Source: Chlorobiota bacterium
Lineage (GTDB): Bacteria; Bacteroidota; Ignavibacteria; Kapaibacteriales; NICIL-2
Assembly (NCBI GenBank): GCA_003695605.1
Contig: RFIK01000136.1
Location: forward strand, 1-7,306
DNA: 7,306 nucleotides
Direction: 5' to 3'
Shown: positions 1-4,953 of the stretch, in pieces
How the letters are laid out: the number at the start of each line of letters is the position of its first letter
Position numbering within the stretch: position 1 is the stretch's first letter
Translations under genes and position numbers: made by a program
The notes under the pieces: generated by a model
Told to the model about the DNA's origin: nothing
Database searches by the model: none
What the model saw: the letters and a program-made list of their open reading frames with translations, nothing else

Positions 1-950
1 ACGATGGTTTTATCCTTCATCAGCTTGAAAATCTCCCCAGTGACGACGTCACAATTGCCAGTTGCAGTGATAACGATGTCGGCCTCAGGAACTGCATCGC
101 GCATGCGGCGCACTTCGTACCCGTCCATGACGGCCTGCAACGCACAGATGGGATCAATTTCGGTGACAATCACACGTGCGCCCGCACCGCGGAGCGATGC
201 AGCAGAGCCTTTCCCGACATCGCCGTAGCCAGCGACGACAGCAACTTTGCCGGCGATCATGATGTCGGTAGCACGGCGAATAGCATCCACACAAGACTCG
301 CGGCAGCCATACTTGTTGTCGAACTTCGATTTGGTCACCGAATCGTTGACGTTGATTGCGGGGATGGGGAGCTTCCCGTGCTTCATCCGCTCGTAGAGCC
401 GACGAACGCCGGTGGTTGTTTCTTCCGTGATGCCGCGGATGTGCCGAACAAGTTCGGGATACACGTCGAGCACCACATTGGTCAAATCGCCGCCATCGTC
501 GAGAATCATCGTCAGTGGACGCTCGGGAGAACCAAAAAAGAGCGTCTGTTCGATGCACCAGCGGTATTCGTCCTCGGTTTCGCCTTTCCATGCGAACACC
601 GGTATTCCGCGTGCAGCAATGGCGGCAGCGGCGTGGTCTTGCGTGGAGAAGATGTTGCACGATGACCAGCGAACTTCGGCGCCAAGCTCTACAAGCGTTT
701 CGATGAGCACTGCGGTCTGGATGGTCATGTGGAGGCAGCCAGCGATACGCGCACCAGCGAGCGGTTTGGCATCGCGGTATCGCTCACGCAGTGCCATAAG
801 GCCTGGCATCTCGCTTTCGGCAAGGTGAATCTCGCGGCGCCCCCAGTCAGCAAGGGAAAGGTCGCGAACGCAGTAGTGCCCGTCCTTATAGGCCAGCTCT
901 CCGCGTTCAACCCGCGCTGGGAGCGAAGTCCGAGTGGTGATCGTTGCCAT
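1..950 (-). CDS. ahcY: S-adenosylhomocysteine hydrolase (adenosylhomocysteinase), C-terminus cut by window edge
   Basis: This cytosolic NAD-dependent enzyme reversibly splits S-adenosylhomocysteine, the by-product of SAM-dependent methylation, into adenosine and homocysteine. The reading frame is open from the ATG at 950 to the left edge, giving 316 residues of a family usually about 430-470 long. The fit to the family is nearly continuous: GCLHMTIQTAVLIETL (71-86), SSCNIFSTQDHAAAAIA (96-112), DDGGDLTN (151-158), GITEETTTGV (173-182), NVNDSVTKSKFDN (200-212) and the NAD-binding loop GYGDVGKG (241-248). Aligned by eye to the human enzyme, catalytic residues His55, Asp131, Glu156, Lys186, Asp190 and Cys195 correspond to His74, Asp152, Glu177, Lys207, Asp211 and Cys216, all present. 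The sequence ends in MKDKTI, just before the usual GNIGHFD segment. The start gives a 19-residue longer N-terminus than human, normal for bacterial forms. No Shine-Dalgarno precedes it. The gene lies 54 bases downstream of the peptidase gene on the same strand but has its own promoter-like box, so an operon is not assured. Confidence 0.98.
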   Translation of the reverse strand, partial: MATITTRTSLPARVERGELAYKDGHYCVRDLSLADWGRREIHLAESEMPGLMALRERYRDAKPLAGARIAGCLHMTIQTAVLIETLVELGAEVRWSSCNIFSTQDHAAAAIAARGIPVFAWKGETEDEYRWCIEQTLFFGSPERPLTMILDDGGDLTNVVLDVYPELVRHIRGITEETTTGVRRLYERMKHGKLPIPAINVNDSVTKSKFDNKYGCRESCVDAIRRATDIMIAGKVAVVAGYGDVGKGSAASLRGAGARVIVTEIDPICALQAVMDGYEVRRMRDAVPEADIVITATGNCDVVTGEIFKLMKDKTI

Positions 951-962
951 GGTTCAATTTGC

Positions 963-977
963 TTTCACGCAGTGAAA
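963..977 (-). promoter_or_regulatory. Perfect inverted repeat (hairpin or operator) ahead of ahcY
   Basis: The bases TTTCAC-GCA-GTGAAA form a perfect 6-bp inverted repeat around a 3-base loop, 13 to 27 bases before the ahcY start codon. No T-tract follows it on the minus strand (the next bases are GCAAATTG), so it does not look like an intrinsic terminator for the upstream peptidase gene. Because it lies just downstream of a TAATTTTG promoter-like box, it would sit at the very 5' end of an ahcY transcript or act as a repressor half-site pair. The symmetry is seen directly; the function is inferred. Confidence 0.4.
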
Positions 978-985
978 CGAACATG

Positions 986-993
986 CAAAATTA
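986..993 (-). promoter_or_regulatory. Candidate -7 promoter element for ahcY (TAATTTTG)
   Basis: On the minus strand this reads TAATTTTG, an exact match to the TAnnTTTG -7 consensus of Bacteroidota primary sigma factors. It lies 35 bases before the ahcY ATG, which would leave a 5' untranslated region of about 25-30 bases. I see no TTTG -33 element about 19 bases upstream; that position falls inside the end of the peptidase gene and reads GCGT. The box is short and could be chance, but its place in a 54-base gap fits a promoter that lets ahcY be expressed independently. Confidence 0.4.
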
Positions 994-1004
994 GCCTTGG
1001 ATGC

Positions 1005-2837
1005 TCACCGTGACGCCTCGAAAATGGCGTGGAGCACCACGCGCTGGTCTTCGTTGGGCCCGCGCAGGACAATAATCTCAGCTTCTTCTCCAGGCTTAGC
1101 GCGCGAGAGGACATCCATCAGGTCGTAGATCGAGCGAATCGCCGTTGTGCCGATTTGCACGATGATATCACCGTCGCGGAGACCAGCACGTGCTGCGGGT
1201 GAATTCTCGATGATGCCACTGACGCGAAGTCCTTTTGGATGATCTGCGTAATCCGGCATGACGCCAAGTCGCACTTTCGCTGGACCTGTTCCCATGTGAC
1301 GTTGGGAGGAGGCAACCTTGGTAAATGCAGGTCGCTCTGGAAGAGCTGCGATGGATTCGATAACACGCTGGACAAGCTCGACGACGCGAGCCTGGCCGGT
1401 GTAGTTGAGTTTCTCCCACGTATCGGTCGGGCGGTGGTAATCGCTATGCAGCCCAGTGAAGAAGAACAGCACAGGAATGCCACGGAGGTAGAAGGACGTG
1501 TGATCACTCGGTCCGATGCCGTCGTCGGTATAGCTTGGCTCGAAGCCGGCTGCTGTGGCGAGCGAATCCATGAGCGGTTTCCACAGTGACGATGAGCCGA
1601 CCCCTTGGATGTTGATCCGCTTTCCTTGCATGCGTCCAATCATGTCGAGATTGAGCATCGCAACTGTTTTCTCGAGCGGAACAAGAGGCGATTGCACATA
1701 GGCCGTTGAGCCGAAGAGACCACGTTCTTCTGCGTTGAATGCGCAGAAGACCACCGATCGCGCAGGTGGTTTCGTGGCGAGAGCGCGGGCAAGCTCAATC
1801 AAGCCTGCAGTTCCAGATGCGTTGTCATCAGCGCCGGGGTGGATCTTTCGATCCGCACCAGTGTAGAGCGAGTTGTCATCGCCCCAGCCCAGATGATCGA
1901 AATGGGCGCCAACGACGATATACTCGTCCGCCTTGGCTGGTTCAGTGCCACGAACAATCCCAATCACATTTGGAATTGTGGTACTGTCGAGGCGGTACGA
2001 GACCGAAAGTGTCATCTCGACGTCGGGCAATTGGAAACTTCGCGGTTGCTTGGTTTTGACGATTTCCTGCTCGCGAGTAAACAGCGATTGCGCACGAGGG
2101 AAAAGGCGGGCAGCGATGCTGCGTTTTGCATGGATGGCAAGGATCCCGCCAATGGGCGGACGTCCATCGTAGCGAAGTGGCATGAGTACTTCACTTGAAT
2201 CCCCTTGGGGGTGGATAAAAACGACAGCACGCGCGCCTGCTCGCCGTGCACGCAGTGCCTTACGACGGAGTTCACTGTAGTTGACACGGAAGGGTTCGTG
2301 TGGGTTATAATGGTCTGGGTCTCCTGTGAGGATGAGCGCGATTTTCCCGCTCACGTCCATGCCGGCAAATTCATCGAGTCCGCCGTCTCGCTGCTGACCG
2401 AAGCCACAGAAGACAACGGGTGCAGTTATGCTTCCAGTATCGCTGATACCGAGTGGGACGTACTCTTGTTGCGGGTTCCATTGAATGGCGACAGGCTTGA
2501 GTGCTTCGCGCGGAATGCCCGGTCGCTCCAGTAGCATTCGAATGCGAACAGAATTTGTGCCTTCCAGCTCAATGCGCGAGGGAATCGAGAAACGCTGGAA
2601 GTAGTCGCTTCCAAGCGGTGCAATGCCAATGGACTGAAATTGCTCGGCAATGTAGCGGGCAGCCAGCTCATTCCCAGGAGTGGCAGGCTCCCGGCCTTCG
2701 AGCTTCGGCGAGGCGAGTACTTGCACGTGCTGCCGGAGGCGATCAGCAAGGGAATGGGATTGTCCAGCGGCAGTGCACACAACTGCCAACGCTATCGCCG
2801 TGAAGAGGGCACTCCGCTGGAATGAAAATTGTGGCAT
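1005..2837 (-). CDS. Secreted PA-M28-PDZ zinc aminopeptidase-like metallopeptidase
   Basis: This is an exported di-zinc peptidase of MEROPS family M28, probably an aminopeptidase acting in the periplasm or outside the cell. Starting at the ATG at 2837 it has 610 residues. The start begins a clean signal peptide (MPQFSFQRSALFTAIALAVV, likely cut after CTAAG). The frame stays open to an ATG at 2909, but those extra 24 residues are Trp/Cys/His-rich and would bury the signal peptide. A PA-type insert spans about 126-265. The M28 domain (about 285-500) keeps all five metal ligands: His312 (GAHFDH), Asp337 (GADDNASG), Glu371 of NAEE with catalytic Glu370, Asp398 (NLDM) and His468 (DYHRP). A C-terminal PDZ domain (about 519-606) contains IENSPAARAGLRDGDII, which may bind substrate or partner C-termini. 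There is no T9SS sorting domain, unlike the protein encoded divergently. The substrate cannot be told from sequence. Confidence 0.93.
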   Translation of the reverse strand: MPQFSFQRSALFTAIALAVVCTAAGQSHSLADRLRQHVQVLASPKLEGREPATPGNELAARYIAEQFQSIGIAPLGSDYFQRFSIPSRIELEGTNSVRIRMLLERPGIPREALKPVAIQWNPQQEYVPLGISDTGSITAPVVFCGFGQQRDGGLDEFAGMDVSGKIALILTGDPDHYNPHEPFRVNYSELRRKALRARRAGARAVVFIHPQGDSSEVLMPLRYDGRPPIGGILAIHAKRSIAARLFPRAQSLFTREQEIVKTKQPRSFQLPDVEMTLSVSYRLDSTTIPNVIGIVRGTEPAKADEYIVVGAHFDHLGWGDDNSLYTGADRKIHPGADDNASGTAGLIELARALATKPPARSVVFCAFNAEERGLFGSTAYVQSPLVPLEKTVAMLNLDMIGRMQGKRINIQGVGSSSLWKPLMDSLATAAGFEPSYTDDGIGPSDHTSFYLRGIPVLFFFTGLHSDYHRPTDTWEKLNYTGQARVVELVQRVIESIAALPERPAFTKVASSQRHMGTGPAKVRLGVMPDYADHPKGLRVSGIIENSPAARAGLRDGDIIVQIGTTAIRSIYDLMDVLSRAKPGEEAEIIVLRGPNEDQRVVLHAIFEASR

Positions 2838-2866
2838 GGGATGACCGCAGAAAAACCAACACATTG

Positions 2867-2874
2867 CCAAATTA
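2867..2874 (-). promoter_or_regulatory. Weak candidate -7 element for the M28 peptidase gene (TAATTTGG)
   Basis: The minus strand reads TAATTTGG here, one mismatch from TAnnTTTG, 30 bases before the preferred ATG at 2837. No TTTG is found at the expected distance upstream. If real, transcription would begin inside the longer reading frame, which supports the start at 2837 over 2909. The evidence is slight. Confidence 0.22.
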
Positions 2875-2890
2875 CGCCACGTGAGTGTAC

Positions 2891-2906
2891 CACACCAGTG
2901 GCTGTG
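2891..2906. repeat. Interrupted palindrome in the divergent promoter region
   Basis: The bases CACACCA-G-TGG-c-TGTG form an inverted repeat of 7 bp with a single extra base in the right arm. It lies between the two divergent genes, upstream of the rightward promoter candidate and near the leftward one. It could be an operator shared by both genes, or chance. A CACGTG palindrome sits just to its left at 2879-2884. Confidence 0.2.
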
Positions 2907-2917
2907 CAAGAAAAGTC

Positions 2918-2948
2918 TTTGTTCAAAAATTTTTTCGATGTAATTTTA
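2918..2948 (+). promoter_or_regulatory. FCB-type promoter candidate for the CAP-domain gene (TTTG-N19-TAATTTTA)
   Basis: TTTG at 2918-2921 is followed after 19 bases by TAATTTTA at 2941-2948. This matches the Bacteroidota -33 TTTG and -7 TAnnTTTG pattern with one mismatch (final A for G) and suitable spacing. An A/T run lies between the two boxes. Transcription would start near 2953, leaving a leader of about 30-35 bases before the start codon. Confidence 0.5.
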
Positions 2949-2988
2949 CAAACGACGAAGACATGACACAATTCCAACGCATGTGGCC

Positions 2989-4830
2989 ATGCAGATTGTC
3001 CTCCTGCTAAGCCTTACTCTCTGGGCGTCATCAGCTGCCGCGATAGCGCAGCAGCACAGTGCGCCAGCAAGCAATCCGCCGTACGCAGTGCCCTTTGACG
3101 AGGCACGTTCGACTCGAGCGCACCAAGGACTACCACAAGCGCAGCAACTCTACAGCCATGGCGATCCCACACCAGAGGAACAGTTGATGCTGGAGTACAT
3201 CAATCGTGCGCGTGCGAATCCTCCTGCGGAAGGTGATCGGCTTGCGACAACGACAGACCCAGACGTTGTGCAATCCTACCAATACTTCGGGATTGATAAA
3301 AACAAGGTGCGTTCGGATTTTCAGAATTACCCAATGCGCCCACCGTTAGCATTCCACCCGCAGCTGATCCAGGCAGCGCGGAATCACAGCCGCGATATGC
3401 AACGGAACGATTTTCAAGGGCACACCGGCTCCGATGGAAGTACTCTCCAGCAACGGCTCCAGCGCGTTGGCTACACCGGTCGTGGTGCAGTAGGAGAGAA
3501 TGTCTTCGCGTATGCGCGCAGCATGTGGCATGCCCATTGCGGATTCAACGTGGATTGGGGGGCGGACAATCAGCAAACGCTCGGACATCGTCGCAACATT
3601 ATGAATTTCGACGGCACCATCGTTTACAACGAAATTGGAATCGGTGTCGTCCAAGACAATAATCCTGCAACGCAAGTAGGGCCGTACATCGTCACACAAG
3701 ATTTTGCCACTTCGGCGGAGGTCTACATCGTAGGCGTTGTCTATCGCGACCGGAATGGCAATGGTTTCTATGATATCGGCGAAGGACTTGCTGGTGTTAC
3801 GATTACGCCCTCGCGAGGGAATTACTACACGGTTACTTCAACCTCCGGTGGCTACGCAATTCCTGTAACTGGTTTGACTGGATCGGTAACACTCACAGCG
3901 CAAGGGAGTGGCATCACCGCATCAAAATCGGTGACACTGACGGGGAAGAACGTCAAAGTTGATTTTACGCAAGACGTAGCACCGATACCACTTCCTCTGG
4001 AGCCTACCGATGCGGCAACGGTCGGCGATACAGTGGTGCGCCTCATCTGGCGGGCCATCCCGCAGGCTCAACGCTACCACCTCCAAGTCGCCAGTGACTC
4101 GAGTTTCCGATCACTCATGGTGAACGATTCGACACTCCGTGACACAACGTATCTGCTTCGTTCGCTTGCGAATCGGAGCGAGTACTACTGGCGTGTTCGC
4201 GGGCGCCATGCAACACTGGGATGGAGTGAGTTTTCTGCGCGCTCGACCTTCTCGGTAGCTTTGCCATTGCAAGTGCCAACGCTGCTTGAGCCTGGCGATA
4301 CCGTCAATCTCGCTGCTGGTCCAATCCGCTTCCGATGGACGTCGGCTGCTGAAAGCGTTGATACGTACTGGCTCGAGATCGTCAGCGATACGTCCACCTA
4401 TGAGCTTATTTTCGATCAGCGAACCGATCAGGACACTGTCTTTGTCCTCGATAGTCCGAGTGTTCATTTGGAGAAAAACCGCCTGTACTATTGGCATGTT
4501 GTAGTGTACGACCTTACGGGAACCATCACAACGCCGTGGAAATGGTTCTTCACCATCAGTCCGACGACAGTTGTGTCAGAAACAGCGGGGGAAGACGTGC
4601 CCCTTGCCGCATGGTATGATGCTACGTGTGATGCAATTGTTGTCCGCTGCAGTGGACCCAGTTCTGTACGTGTTGAGGTTTATTCGACGCACGGTATTCG
4701 TTTGCTCCAAACGCACTGTGAGCAGCCCGTGGTGATGCTTCCCGCACAATCGCTGTCGCAAGGTGTGTACTGGGTAGTTGTCACAAGCCCACAAGGAAAG
4801 CGGTGGCAATCCGTCCCGATTGTTCGCTAA
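2989..4830 (+). CDS. T9SS-exported modular protein with CAP/SCP domain, SdrD-B-like domain and two FnIII-like domains
   Basis: The 613-residue product is probably carried across the outer membrane by the type IX secretion system and released or anchored at the surface. A hydrophobic signal peptide (MQIVLLLSLTLWASSAAAIA) comes first. A CAP/SCP/PR-1 domain follows at about 63-240, with YINRARANP, HTGSDGS (His145), GENVFAYA (Glu170) and GHRRNIMN (His200), the conserved cavity residues; about 35 extra residues sit after its first helix. Residues 245-327 resemble SdrD-B/CNA-B domains, with a calcium-loop-like DRNGNGFYDIGEG (254-266). Two FnIII-like repeats follow (about 335-423 and 427-523), each with a YYWxV core. 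Residues about 540-613 fit a type A T9SS C-terminal signal: VRVEVYSTHGIRLLQ, then LSQGVYWVVV and a basic end. Bacterial CAP proteins have varied and mostly unknown activities. The ATG at 2989 was chosen; a GTG at 2983 adds two residues. Neither gives a charged n-region, and no Shine-Dalgarno is present. Confidence 0.9.
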   Translation: MQIVLLLSLTLWASSAAAIAQQHSAPASNPPYAVPFDEARSTRAHQGLPQAQQLYSHGDPTPEEQLMLEYINRARANPPAEGDRLATTTDPDVVQSYQYFGIDKNKVRSDFQNYPMRPPLAFHPQLIQAARNHSRDMQRNDFQGHTGSDGSTLQQRLQRVGYTGRGAVGENVFAYARSMWHAHCGFNVDWGADNQQTLGHRRNIMNFDGTIVYNEIGIGVVQDNNPATQVGPYIVTQDFATSAEVYIVGVVYRDRNGNGFYDIGEGLAGVTITPSRGNYYTVTSTSGGYAIPVTGLTGSVTLTAQGSGITASKSVTLTGKNVKVDFTQDVAPIPLPLEPTDAATVGDTVVRLIWRAIPQAQRYHLQVASDSSFRSLMVNDSTLRDTTYLLRSLANRSEYYWRVRGRHATLGWSEFSARSTFSVALPLQVPTLLEPGDTVNLAAGPIRFRWTSAAESVDTYWLEIVSDTSTYELIFDQRTDQDTVFVLDSPSVHLEKNRLYYWHVVVYDLTGTITTPWKWFFTISPTTVVSETAGEDVPLAAWYDATCDAIVVRCSGPSSVRVEVYSTHGIRLLQTHCEQPVVMLPAQSLSQGVYWVVVTSPQGKRWQSVPIVR

Positions 4831-4953
4831 CCATGGGGCGGCGCAGAACGGTGCATTCCGTACAACGCTGGAGAAGCTCTTTCGATTGGTTAGTACCCAC
4901 AAGGTGGTTGGTGCTTCTGAGTGTTTGTTCCATCACTTGCTGTGAGACATTCT
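4831..4953 (+). other. Intergenic gap between the CAP gene and the OmpA-family gene
   Basis: These 123 bases hold no convincing terminator: no GC-rich hairpin followed by a T-tract is visible. There is also no paired TTTG/TAnnTTTG promoter; one TTTG at 4924-4927 lacks a -7 partner. The two rightward genes may thus be co-transcribed, though the gap is long for an operon. A 46-codon reading frame (ATG at 4833, TAG at 4971-4973) crosses the gap and overlaps the next gene's start. It encodes a basic N-terminus, then a hydrophobic stretch WLVLLSVCSITCC. I do not call it a gene. Confidence 0.5.

Noticed and set aside
154..828. Several 60-170 codon frames on both strands within 154-828
   Set aside because: They overlap the ahcY frame, which matches its family nearly residue by residue, so they are shadows.
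963..977. Intrinsic terminator for the peptidase gene
   Set aside because: The hairpin is short and not GC-rich, and no T-tract follows it on the minus strand.
951..1004. S-adenosylhomocysteine riboswitch before ahcY
   Set aside because: The gap is only 54 bases with one simple 6-bp hairpin. That is too short, and it lacks the multi-stem pseudoknot structure of known SAH riboswitches.
2838..2909. 24-residue N-terminal extension of the M28 peptidase (ATG at 2909)
   Set aside because: The added residues are Trp/Cys/His-rich and place the hydrophobic signal peptide internally. The ATG at 2837 gives a standard signal peptide at once.
4831..4953. Intrinsic terminator after the CAP-domain gene
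   Set aside because: Only scattered weak complementarity is seen (for example GAAGC...GCTTC far apart), with no T-run.
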